Part shown: one piece after another, positions 1-7,662 of the stretch | Layout of the letters: the number at the start of each line of letters is the position of its first letter | How positions within the stretch are numbered: the stretch's first letter is position 1 | The notes under the pieces: generated by a model | The model's database searches: none | Seen by the model: only the letters and a program-made list of their open reading frames with translations | What the model was told of the DNA's origin: nothing | Made by a program: the position numbers and the translations under genes | Origin: Pseudomonadota bacterium | Lineage (GTDB): Bacteria > Pseudomonadota > Gammaproteobacteria > Burkholderiales > Methylophilaceae | Length of the DNA stretch: 64,000 nucleotides | Assembly (NCBI GenBank): GCA_020053735.1 | Contig: JAGVMP010000007.1 | Location: 124,001 to 188,000, forward strand | Direction: 5' to 3'

Positions 1-280
1 TTAGGACGAGATTGATTTTATCTGGCTTCAACTCATCTTGATAAACAGTGATATAGCTTGCTAAGCCATTTGAAATAAATAATAGGGAATTTAATTCTCG
101 GTCAACTTTAGCCCACAAAAGATTAGCGTAGATGGAAGACTTTAACATCTCCTCCGCTTTATATTTTTGATTTTGTGAATCGATTAAAAAATGAAAAAAA
201 ATAAAGACTAAAACGGCTGTTATGAGTGCTGCACCGTGCCATTTAAAGTTTAACTTTATGCGATTACTGATTGTCCACAT
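1..280 (-). CDS. Partial membrane sensor protein, N-terminal fragment (CHASE-like)
   Basis: The start codon is the ATG read leftward from 280, and the frame stays open to the window edge, giving 93 residues of the N-terminus. Residues about 17-35 form one hydrophobic membrane segment, followed by a stretch containing RELNSLLFISNGLASYI. That resembles the beginning of periplasmic CHASE sensor domains found in diguanylate cyclases and histidine kinases. The output domain lies outside the window, so the type of signalling protein cannot be given. It is transcribed away from the YbaK gene. Confidence 0.6.
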   Translation of the reverse strand, partial: MWTISNRIKLNFKWHGAALITAVLVFIFFHFLIDSQNQKYKAEEMLKSSIYANLLWAKVDRELNSLLFISNGLASYITVYQDELKPDKINLVL

Positions 281-434
281 ACTGTTTGAATTATAGTCTT
301 ATGTACTCTTAAAGAGATATTATTCTCGAATTAAGGCATAAGATTTAAGTTCAAAAGCCATAACATGCTAAAACGAAGACTGAAATCAAAAGATAACCAT
401 AAAATAGATGAATTAACTTAACTGAGAGTGACTA

Positions 435-938
435 ATGATGAATATATCCATTACTTCTCCTGTGACTGCACTGTTACAACATCAAAGCATTGATTTTGAT
501 GTGATAGAAATCCCATTAACAGAGGATAAAAAACCAGTCAGAAATTTGCAAGAGTTGCTATTAAAGCAGGGAATAGATCCGCAATCAGTGGTGAGAAGTG
601 TGTTGTTTAAAACAGGCTCAGACAAGTTTGTATTATTAGCAGTAGCGGGCGGTGGTCGTGCTGATTGGGGCGTGCTACGTAACCATTTAAATGAACGTAA
701 ATGCCGCATGGCAGAATTTGATGAAGTTTCAGAAGCCACAGGATACGTGGTGGGGGCTGTGCCACCTATTGCACTGCCAAAGGAGATTAAAGTCTTGGTG
801 GATAGTAGTGTAAAAGACTATGAAACTGTAGTGATTGGTAGTGGCGTTTTAGGATTTGCTTTATCGCTTAAAGGGAGTGATTTACTTAAACTTTTTGGTG
901 ATGCCGATCAAGGAGTGTTTGTAAGCAGAGGCCAATAA
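435..938 (+). CDS. YbaK/EbsC-family aminoacyl-tRNA deacylase
   Basis: The 167-residue protein fits the single-domain YbaK/ProX/EbsC fold, whose members hydrolyse mischarged tRNAs such as Cys-tRNA(Pro) or Ala-tRNA(Pro) in the cytoplasm. The family pattern is visible in VVRSVLFKTGSDKFVLLAVA (about residues 52-71) and the glycine-rich GYVVGAVPPIALP (about 103-115). The start is a double ATG (435 or 438) with GAGAG a few bases upstream. It is a stand-alone gene between two signalling genes. The substrate cannot be read from the sequence. Confidence 0.85.
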   Translation: MMNISITSPVTALLQHQSIDFDVIEIPLTEDKKPVRNLQELLLKQGIDPQSVVRSVLFKTGSDKFVLLAVAGGGRADWGVLRNHLNERKCRMAEFDEVSEATGYVVGAVPPIALPKEIKVLVDSSVKDYETVVIGSGVLGFALSLKGSDLLKLFGDADQGVFVSRGQ

Positions 939-1160
939 ATGGGCATTTACAACTTTAAGGGTTGCTTTGGAACTTGCTACAAGCTTCGAACCCGTCGCCA
1001 AGTAGCCGAGAATGCGTTGAAGTGTGCGAAAAGTACGGCTGTTTGCAATGATTTTATTATGTTCTAATATGCAAAGCATTAACTAAGCCGATTATGTTAA
1101 GCAAATGAGGTTTATATTAAAACAATAATAAAATTTGATAGTTCAACGCATTCAAAGCTG
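939..1160. other. Intergenic stretch with a possible upstream start region for the next gene
   Basis: No coding region or RNA is recognised. The frame of the following gene is open back to a TAA at 1098-1100. GAGG at 1107-1110 is the only clear Shine-Dalgarno-like sequence near that gene, so translation of the large c-di-GMP protein may begin in this stretch at a non-ATG codon. Confidence 0.4.
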
Positions 1161-4100
1161 ATGCTTTGGTGTGCCTTCTTAATACCTTTACTTGTTGGGT
1201 TTTTATTAACCACATTGCTATGGCGTTATTCTCAGAAGCAACAATCCGAGCACTTAAATAAAGAATTCAGATTTGCGACTGAACAAGTAGTCAACAATAT
1301 CTATAGTAGGATTGATAACTACGAGATTGTCATGCGTGGCGTGAGAGGCTACTTTACTGGATCTGAGAATGTCACTGTTTCTGAGTTCAGACAGTATATC
1401 CAAGACCTTTACATTGATAAGAAAAAATCGGGTATACAGGGGGTAGGTGTTGTCGAGTTAATCCCGTACTCACATAGAGACCAGCTCATTAAGCGTTTGC
1501 GCCAATCGCAACTTAAGGATTATAGAATCTGGCCAGAAGGTGATAGAGATTATTACGCACCAATCGTCAGATTGGAGCCAATGACAGGCGCTAATCTGAA
1601 AGCAATGGGGTTCGATGTGTTAACAGTCCCTGCGGCGAGGTTAGCCATGGAGAAATCTCGTGATTTAAACATCATCACCATCACCCCCCCTATTACTTTA
1701 GTGCAGGACGGCGATAAAGCTAGCTCAACTGCTTTTGTCATGTATCTACCCATCTATGCCAAGAATCAGCCACACGACAGTATTATGGAGCGTCGTGCAG
1801 CAATACATTCCTGGGTTGATGTGCCATTTCGCATAAAAGATTTAATGAGTGGGCTAAGTGGCGAATTTCCTGATGACATCATATTGGAAATTTATGATGG
1901 CACATCGATTTCAGATCAATACCGTATGTATCTATCGGATAACGGATTGATTCAAGTCAACCTTAGTAAAGATGCTATCTCTGTAAGCAGTCGAATCGAT
2001 ATTGGAGGCCGTTCTTGGACTTTATTGACCAAGACAACCCCCCATTTTGTAGTGCGTGTAACCAATCCCAACCAATCTGGAATAATTATTTTTACTGGCA
2101 GTCTTTTGTCACTGCTACTGGCAGGGGTAACCCTTTTGTTGGTGAGCGGTCGGCAAATGGCGCAAACGCGTTATAAACGGCTTTTTGCTCAGGCGGGAGA
2201 GGGCGTGCTGATCTTAAGCCGTGAGCATCGTGTTTTGGATAGTAATCATGCTGCAATGCGAATGTTTGGCTACACAAGCGAAGAGTTTAGCAATTTATCT
2301 CTGTGGCATCTTCTGGAAAAGCCAAATCATAACCATTTAAATGGCGTTTTAAATGATTTAAGCACTAGCTCTACATCTTTGAAGGAGTATGTACATGTTG
2401 CCAAAAATGGCTTGAAATTTACCGCTGAGCTCAGTTTTTCTAAGCTGGATGCAGATAGCTATTTTGTGATGATTCGGGATCTCACTGAGCGTAAACAAGC
2501 CGAACAGCGTATACAGCGCTTAAATCAACTCTACCTCGCTTTAAGCGAGACAAGTCAAGCTATTGTGAGGATGGACAATGAGAATGACTTGCTACTTTTG
2601 GTATGTAAGTGCGCGGTAGAATTTGGTGGGATGAGATTAGCTTGGGTAGGCCAGGTAGATGAGTCTCTTCAAAACATACATGCAGCGGCAATTTACACAA
2701 GCGACTCTGATTGCTTGGAAATTTTAGACGATTCAAGCGATAGAAATTATCTGGATAATGATGGGCCGCCCAATCAGGCAATGGCTGAGAATCGACCCAT
2801 TATCATCAATAACCTGCTTGACCAGGTAGTGGAAACCCATTGGCATCAGCAAGCTAAAAAATTCGGCTGGGGTTCGGTGGCTAGTTTTCCGGTTCTGCGT
2901 AATAAAAAGCCATTTGCGGTATTAACGGTCTACCATGATTTGACAGATGTTTTCGATAATGAAGTCACTGACCTGCTAATCAAGATGTCCACTGACATTG
3001 GCTTTGCGATGGATAATTTCGATCGTGAAAATCAGCGTTTGCAATCGCAACAACTGCTTGCTGAAAGTGAGAAGATGCTTTCAACAGTATTCAATAATGT
3101 TGGTGCTTATATTTTTCTTAAGGATACGAATGGACATTATTTGTTTGTAAACGAGCAGATATTGCAATCATGGAATGCGACTGCGGAAGAGGTGATTGGT
3201 TTTGGCGACGAAAACTTTTTTGACGCTGATTCCGTTAATCATATTCGTGAAAGCGACCGAAAGGTGCTTGTTGAAGGCGAAGTTTTTGAGCAAGAAGAAA
3301 CAATTAAGTTTGAAAAAACTGGAGAAGCTAAGACTTTTTGGAGCGTAAAAATACCATTACGAAGGGAAGATGGCAGTATTTATGGTTTATGTGGAATCTC
3401 CACTGATATTACGCAGCAGAGAAGTTCCGAGGCCGATTTAAGAATTGCGGCCATCTCTTTTGAGTCACAGGTGGGTATGGTTATAACTGATGCCAGCAAA
3501 ATTACGCTTAAAGTAAATGCGGCTTATAGCAGAATCTCACAATATGCTGCAGAAGAAGTTATTGGTCAGGCACCCCTGTTAATCAGCACAGATCGTCACG
3601 ATGCGGATTTTGATAAGCAGATGTGGAATGATGTTTCGGATACTGGCGGATGGGAAGGCGAGGTTTGGAATCAGCGCAAAAATGGTGAGACATATCCTCA
3701 GTATCTAATTATTAATGCGGTGAAAGACGAAAATCAGAATATCACCAATTATGTCGCTTCAATCACCGATGTAAGCGAAAGTAAGGCCGCTGCAATGAAG
3801 ATTGAGCACTTGGCATTCTTCGATCTTTTAACGCAACTGCCTAATCGTCAGCTGTTGTTAGATCGTCTGAATCGTGCATTAACAGTTAGCCAGCGCTCAG
3901 AATTAGTGGGGGCTTTGTTATATCTTGATCTTGATCACTTTAAAACCATTAATGATTCTCGCGGCCACAATATTGGCGATTTACTACTCAAACAGGTAGC
4001 CGAGCGGCTGAGTGGTTGCGTAAGAGCAGATGATACGGTTGCACGGCTAGGTGGCGATGAATATGTCATCATGCTGGAAGGCCTAAGTAAAGAGCCTTTA

Positions 4101-5126
4101 GAAGCAGCAGCGCAAACCGAACTGGTAGCGCAGAAAATTCAGATTGCCATGAATAAGCTTTTTCAACTGGAAACATATCAAGCTAACGTGACAGCAAGCA
4201 TGGGCTTGGTGCTTTTCTGTGGCCTGAAGCAATCTGCGGATGAGCTATTAGGGCAAGCAGATATTGCGATGTACCATGCTAAAAAAATCGGCCGCAATGC
4301 TTTCCGCTTTTTCGATCCCAATATGCAAACCGCCATCAATTCGCGCGTGTCACTTGAGGAAGAGTTGCGTAAGGCACTGGCAATGCAACAATTCCAACTT
4401 CATTATCAAATTCAGGTAGATCATTTAGGTAATGCTGTAGGCGCAGAGGCATTAATTCGCTGGCAACATCCTGAGCAGGGCTTGATATCACCCTTTCACT
4501 TTATTCCAATTGCAGAAGAAACGGGGCTCATATTACCCATCGGACAATGGGTGTTAAATCAAGCTTGCAAGCAACTAAAATTGTGGGAGCAGGATGAAGC
4601 AACCAAACATTTAGCACTCTCAATAAATGTCAGTGCCAAACAATTCCATCAGGATGATTTTGTTGAGCAAGTTAAATTGGCTGTCGAATTACATCAAATT
4701 AAGCCCTCATCTTTGAGAATAGAACTTACAGAAAGCATGTTGGTAGATAATATCGAAGCCATTATCAGCTCGATGAATACATTAAAAAGCGTAGGTGTGC
4801 GTTTCGAGCTGGATGATTTTGGAACAGGCTACTCTTCACTGCAGTACCTTAAGCGGCTTCCATTGCATCAGCTTAAAATCGATCAATCATTTGTGCGCGA
4901 TATCAAAAATGATAAAAGTGATAAAGCCATTGTCAGTACAATTGTAAAAATGGCGCAGGGTTTAGGTTTAGAAGTAATAGCAGAAGGAGTTGAAACCAAA
5001 GAGCAACTTCAACAACTGCGCAAAATAGGCTGCTTGTTCTATCAGGGGTATCTGTTCAGCAAACCCCTGCCCATTGATGCGTTTGAGAGTTTGCTTAAAA
5101 ATCAGCCAACATTTAAACAGGTTTAA
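1161..5126 (+). CDS. CHASE-PAS-GAF-PAS-PAS-GGDEF-EAL cyclic-di-GMP signalling protein
   Basis: This 1321-residue inner-membrane protein is predicted to make and/or degrade cyclic di-GMP. In order it has a membrane helix (about 3-21), a periplasmic CHASE sensor (about 35-240), a second helix (about 307-329), PAS (about 335-445), GAF (about 455-620), two PAS domains (about 635-755 and 762-875), GGDEF (about 885-1053) and EAL (about 1065-1315). The cyclase site is GGDEY (964-968), a functional GGDEF variant, with an RxxD inhibitory site (RADD, 955-958) five residues before it. The EAL domain keeps EAL (1096-1098), NVS, ELTES, DDFGTGYSS, LKIDQSF and AEGVET, so both activities look intact. ATG 1161 lacks a ribosome-binding site, and the frame is open upstream to 1101. 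A start at ATT 1116 behind GAGG 1107-1110 would add 15 residues. A terminator follows. Confidence 0.93.
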   Translation: MLWCAFLIPLLVGFLLTTLLWRYSQKQQSEHLNKEFRFATEQVVNNIYSRIDNYEIVMRGVRGYFTGSENVTVSEFRQYIQDLYIDKKKSGIQGVGVVELIPYSHRDQLIKRLRQSQLKDYRIWPEGDRDYYAPIVRLEPMTGANLKAMGFDVLTVPAARLAMEKSRDLNIITITPPITLVQDGDKASSTAFVMYLPIYAKNQPHDSIMERRAAIHSWVDVPFRIKDLMSGLSGEFPDDIILEIYDGTSISDQYRMYLSDNGLIQVNLSKDAISVSSRIDIGGRSWTLLTKTTPHFVVRVTNPNQSGIIIFTGSLLSLLLAGVTLLLVSGRQMAQTRYKRLFAQAGEGVLILSREHRVLDSNHAAMRMFGYTSEEFSNLSLWHLLEKPNHNHLNGVLNDLSTSSTSLKEYVHVAKNGLKFTAELSFSKLDADSYFVMIRDLTERKQAEQRIQRLNQLYLALSETSQAIVRMDNENDLLLLVCKCAVEFGGMRLAWVGQVDESLQNIHAAAIYTSDSDCLEILDDSSDRNYLDNDGPPNQAMAENRPIIINNLLDQVVETHWHQQAKKFGWGSVASFPVLRNKKPFAVLTVYHDLTDVFDNEVTDLLIKMSTDIGFAMDNFDRENQRLQSQQLLAESEKMLSTVFNNVGAYIFLKDTNGHYLFVNEQILQSWNATAEEVIGFGDENFFDADSVNHIRESDRKVLVEGEVFEQEETIKFEKTGEAKTFWSVKIPLRREDGSIYGLCGISTDITQQRSSEADLRIAAISFESQVGMVITDASKITLKVNAAYSRISQYAAEEVIGQAPLLISTDRHDADFDKQMWNDVSDTGGWEGEVWNQRKNGETYPQYLIINAVKDENQNITNYVASITDVSESKAAAMKIEHLAFFDLLTQLPNRQLLLDRLNRALTVSQRSELVGALLYLDLDHFKTINDSRGHNIGDLLLKQVAERLSGCVRADDTVARLGGDEYVIMLEGLSKEPLEAAAQTELVAQKIQIAMNKLFQLETYQANVTASMGLVLFCGLKQSADELLGQADIAMYHAKKIGRNAFRFFDPNMQTAINSRVSLEEELRKALAMQQFQLHYQIQVDHLGNAVGAEALIRWQHPEQGLISPFHFIPIAEETGLILPIGQWVLNQACKQLKLWEQDEATKHLALSINVSAKQFHQDDFVEQVKLAVELHQIKPSSLRIELTESMLVDNIEAIISSMNTLKSVGVRFELDDFGTGYSSLQYLKRLPLHQLKIDQSFVRDIKNDKSDKAIVSTIVKMAQGLGLEVIAEGVETKEQLQQLRKIGCLFYQGYLFSKPLPIDAFESLLKNQPTFKQV

Positions 5127-5133
5127 ATAATGA

Positions 5134-5165
5134 CAAAGGGCTAGCCTAAGCTAACCCTTTGTTTT
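5134..5165 (+). terminator. Rho-independent terminator
   Basis: A 12-bp stem with one mismatch (CAAAGGGCTAGC and GCTAACCCTTTG around a CTAA loop) is followed by GTTTT, eight bases after the stop of the c-di-GMP gene. It closely resembles the terminator of tRNA-Arg at 6292-6327. Confidence 0.8.
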
Positions 5166-5168
5166 ATA

Positions 5169-5206
5169 TGGTGCGCCCGAAGAGGTTCGAACTCCTGCCC
5201 CTTGGT
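5169..5206 (-). repeat. Displaced 3' end of tRNA-Arg (attachment-site remnant)
   Basis: These 38 bases match the CCA end, acceptor strand, T-arm and variable region of the intact tRNA-Arg at 6345-6383, apart from one substitution (AGAGG for AGAGA) and one missing base (TGCCCC for TGACCCC). Similarity stops at the anticodon arm. No 5' half follows, so it is not a working tRNA. It is best explained as the displaced end produced when an element integrated into the 3' end of tRNA-Arg. Confidence 0.75.
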
Positions 5207-5585
5207 GCGCAGAATGGGTTTAGTATATTTATCAATTTAATTAATACGTTACGAATCTAGACAATCTGATTTGCAGTCTTATAAATCCTGAGTTAAATCC
5301 AATAAAGTCCAGCAAAGGTACATATTATCTACGTTGACCAAGCACTCGACCCGAGTTTTAAAAAGTGTTAACAAACACCTCAATAGATTTAAGAAAAGAA
5401 TGCATTATTAAATCAGCTTGTAAGTGAGATAGCACACCTTTATAACGATTAACGAATGTGCATTTATGTGCTTATGTACGTTATCTCACCGACCAATCTG
5501 AGCTTAAAGTCTACAGTGAATCAACTTATGGAATGCAAAGTTGAAGATTGCAGACCGCATTCGTATGTTGTCTTAAGGAGAAATT
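5207..5585. other. AT-rich left part of the decayed integrative element
   Basis: No gene is recognisable in these 379 bases. They lie immediately inside the tRNA-Arg repeat and lead into the strong ribosome-binding site AAGGAG (5575-5580) of the next gene. The composition is AT-rich, as expected for the end of an acquired element. Confidence 0.5.
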
Positions 5586-6098
5586 ATGAGTTATGTAACT
5601 GGTTTAGTTAAAGATAAAGAAAGCGCTGAAGAAGCTTATAGATTGGCATCACAAACTAGCTATAACGATAACGAAATAAACGTCGTTATGTCTGAAGACA
5701 CTAAAGAAAAGTATTGCGGTAAAGTTACAACGCTGGAAACAGAAGTGGGCAGTAAGGTCGCTGAAGGTGCTGCGATGGGGGGCGCAGTAGGTAGCGCTGT
5801 TGGCGCAACTTTAGCAGCAATTGCGGATATTGGTAGCAACCTTGTATTTCCAGGGTTAGGAATTATCGTAGCAGGCCCATTGGCAGCGGCTATTGCGGGA
5901 GCAGGAGCAGGGGGCGTAACGGCAGGACTTGTAGGTGCGCTGGTAGGTTTGGGCATACCTGAAGACAGACTTAAAAAATATGAACAAGAAGCTAAAGCTG
6001 GTGGGGTTGTGAGTCCTCGCATGCATTCCAACTATCTTCAAAGCGAACATGATTTATCTGCAAAGCGGGTGAAGTCCAACTACGTGAATCAGAAGTAA
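5586..6098 (+). CDS. Glycine-zipper membrane protein, stress-protein-like
   Basis: The 170-residue protein has an N-terminal soluble part (about 1-55). A long Gly/Ala-rich hydrophobic region (about 58-122) follows, with repeated GxxxG spacing as in glycine-zipper proteins, then GIPEDRLKKYEQEAKAGGVV. This arrangement is that of YflT/GsiB-like general stress proteins with a low-complexity membrane centre. Usual relatives continue with a different tail, so the last ~30 residues may come from the recombination junction with the adjacent integrase remnant. AAGGAG ends 5 nt before the ATG. It sits alone inside the tRNA-Arg element. A role in membrane stress is a guess from the family. Confidence 0.7.
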   Translation: MSYVTGLVKDKESAEEAYRLASQTSYNDNEINVVMSEDTKEKYCGKVTTLETEVGSKVAEGAAMGGAVGSAVGATLAAIADIGSNLVFPGLGIIVAGPLAAAIAGAGAGGVTAGLVGALVGLGIPEDRLKKYEQEAKAGGVVSPRMHSNYLQSEHDLSAKRVKSNYVNQK

Positions 6099-6328
6099 GA
6101 GAAGAAACGATTGCAGACATACTTTGGCATAACCGTCCAAGCATGACTGCACATTACTCTGTAGCTCAAGTAGCAGAGCTATACGAGGCTCTCAATAGAA
6201 TATCTAATGAGAGCAATCGGGTGAATCGTAGTCTGGTGATGATTGCGAGAGAAGCAATGGAAGTTAAAGTCCCCAAAAGTCCCCAGACAATAAAAAGGGC
6301 TAGAAGCAATTTGCATCTAACCCTTTGA
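6083..6328 (+). pseudogene. 3' remnant of a tyrosine recombinase (integrase)
   Basis: In one frame the sequence reads REETIADILWHNRPSMTAHY (through about 6157), then SVAQVAELYEAL and a charged tail ending at 6328. This is the C-terminal end of phage/island integrases, including the WHNR box and the tyrosine of HYSVAQ that acts as nucleophile in the family. The frame is closed at 6050, and no catalytic Arg-box region lies upstream, so only the last ~80 residues survive. The start of the remnant overlaps the end of the stress-protein gene in another frame. It reads towards the tRNA-Arg 3' end, the usual position of an integrase gene next to its attachment site. Confidence 0.8.
6292..6327 (-). 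terminator. Terminator of tRNA-Arg
   Basis: On the minus strand an 11-bp stem with one mismatch (AAAGGGTTAGA and TCTAGCCCTTT) is followed by TTATT. It lies about 20 nt beyond the tRNA 3' end and resembles the terminator at 5134-5165, so the duplicated unit includes terminator plus tRNA end. Confidence 0.7.
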
Positions 6329-6344
6329 TATTGCGTGCTATATG

Positions 6345-6421
6345 TGGTGCGCCCGAAGAGATTCGAACTCCTGACCCCTTGGTTCGTAGCCAAGTACTCT
6401 ATCCAGCTGAGCTACGGGCGC
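6345..6421 (-). tRNA. tRNA-Arg (anticodon ACG)
   Basis: The minus strand folds into a 77-nt cloverleaf with encoded CCA. The acceptor stem is GCGCCCG/CGGGCGC, the D-arm contains AGCTCAGCTGGATAGAG, the anticodon stem is CTTGG/CCAAG with loop CTACGAA, and the T-loop is TTCGAAT. The anticodon is ACG, read as ICG after deamination, decoding CGU/CGC/CGA. Its 3' end is the insertion point of the element to its left. Confidence 0.97.
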
Positions 6422-6686
6422 ATGCGTGCATTATACGCGATACTACATATTTCTAAAAGCCAAAACTTGCCTGAGTTGAGGGATAAATCATCTTTTGACC
6501 CAGTGCTGCAAGGCCATTCACTCACTTGCTAAAACTTAAATCTACAAATAGATATACAATGGTTTTAGTGGGATTGTGTAAAGCCACAACGATTAAAGCG
6601 GTCGAATTATAACAAACAATTGAAATATCGTTTAGGCTAATACACAAAACATTTCTGAATTTGGGTGATGCCAAACATAAAAAATT

Positions 6687-7556
6687 ATGATTAAACAAAC
6701 CAAGCCTCAGTTGTTAGAAGAAACCATGGTTCGGCAGCTTATACCGCTGCGTAAAAATGATGCCCATAAAGGCATGTTTGGCAGCGTGGCGATTATAGGG
6801 GGCGACACTGGCATGGTAGGGGCTGTATTACTGGCTGCGCGTGCAGCTTTATATTGCGGTGCAGGGCGTGTATATGCCGCAATGTTGTGTAATAACGCAC
6901 CAAGCGTGGATATTTATCAGCCAGAAATCATGTTGCGTTTGCCGCTGGCCATTAGTCAACTATCTCAGCTTGATTGCATTGTGATTGGCCCTGGACTTGG
7001 TCAATCCATTGCAGCAGTTAATCTTTTGGAGTATTGGCTGTCGCAAAATATGGCGATGTTATTGGATGCAGATGCCCTTAATTTAATTGCCAGTCACTTA
7101 CATTTGGCTTCTTTAGTGATTAGCCGCAATGCGGAAACGGTGATTACGCCGCATGCAGGTGAAGCCGCTAGGTTACTAAATACAAACACTGAGCATGTTC
7201 AACAAAACCGTATTGAAAGTGCGTTAGAACTTGCTAGATTTCTGCAAGTCACTTGTGTGTTAAAAGGTGCTGGAACCATTTGTGCGCAGCATGATGGCAG
7301 TTGCTTTATGAATACGACAGGCAATGTTGGGCTTGCCAGTGGCGGCACAGGGGACGTTTTAAGCGGTATTATTGGTAGCCTAGTTGCACAGGGGTTAACC
7401 GCAATGGATGCCGCGAAGCTTGGGGTATACGTGCATGGCGTAGCGGCAGATTCACTTGTTAAAAAAAGCGTAGGGCCAATAGGAATGACAGCTTCTGAAG
7501 TTGCCTTAGAAGCGCGTAATGTGCTGAATGCGCTAAACGCAGTAACTAATCATTAG
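6687..7556 (+). CDS. nnrD: ADP/ATP-dependent NAD(P)H-hydrate dehydratase
   Basis: The 289-residue protein corresponds to the C-terminal (carbohydrate-kinase-like) domain of the YjeF family, which dehydrates the S form of NAD(P)H-hydrate back to NAD(P)H. Diagnostic segments are HKGMFGSVAIIGGDTGMVGA (about 27-46), the acidic LLDADALNL (about 126-134), VITPHAGEAARL (about 151-162) and the nucleotide-binding GLASGGTGDVLSGI (about 215-228). The epimerase (YjeF N) domain is absent, so this is the stand-alone dehydratase form. It is monocistronic and ends in a terminator shared with the convergent nuclease gene. Confidence 0.93.
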   Translation: MIKQTKPQLLEETMVRQLIPLRKNDAHKGMFGSVAIIGGDTGMVGAVLLAARAALYCGAGRVYAAMLCNNAPSVDIYQPEIMLRLPLAISQLSQLDCIVIGPGLGQSIAAVNLLEYWLSQNMAMLLDADALNLIASHLHLASLVISRNAETVITPHAGEAARLLNTNTEHVQQNRIESALELARFLQVTCVLKGAGTICAQHDGSCFMNTTGNVGLASGGTGDVLSGIIGSLVAQGLTAMDAAKLGVYVHGVAADSLVKKSVGPIGMTASEVALEARNVLNALNAVTNH

Positions 7557-7576
7557 TATTAAGCTGTAATTTAGAT

Positions 7577-7629
7577 AAAAACACTGCCCTGCAAGCCAAT
7601 ATCCATGCGGCTCCCAGGGTAGTGTTTTT
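7577..7629. terminator. Bidirectional terminator with a shared sequence element
   Basis: A 15-bp stem (AAAAACACTGCCCTG paired with CAGGGTAGTGTTTTT, one G-T pair) has A- and T-runs at its two ends, so it can end nnrD and the convergent nuclease gene. The loop contains CCATGCGGC. ACTGCCCTG-N11-CCATGCGGC recurs at 41718-41746. Confidence 0.75.
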
Positions 7630-7662
7630 GTAGATTTGTATAGTACATTTTGCTTAAAAAAT

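Noticed and set aside
882-1079. Minus-strand open frame over the YbaK end and following spacer
   Set aside because: No ribosome-binding site, no recognisable domain, and it overlaps a real gene.
5169-5206. A second tRNA-Arg gene
   Set aside because: Only the 3' part is present; the D-arm and anticodon arm are missing, and one base of the variable region is lost.
5660-6031. Long minus-strand open frame opposite the glycine-zipper gene
   Set aside because: It is low-complexity Ala/Pro/Thr sequence caused by the GC-rich repeats of the plus-strand gene, with no ribosome-binding site.
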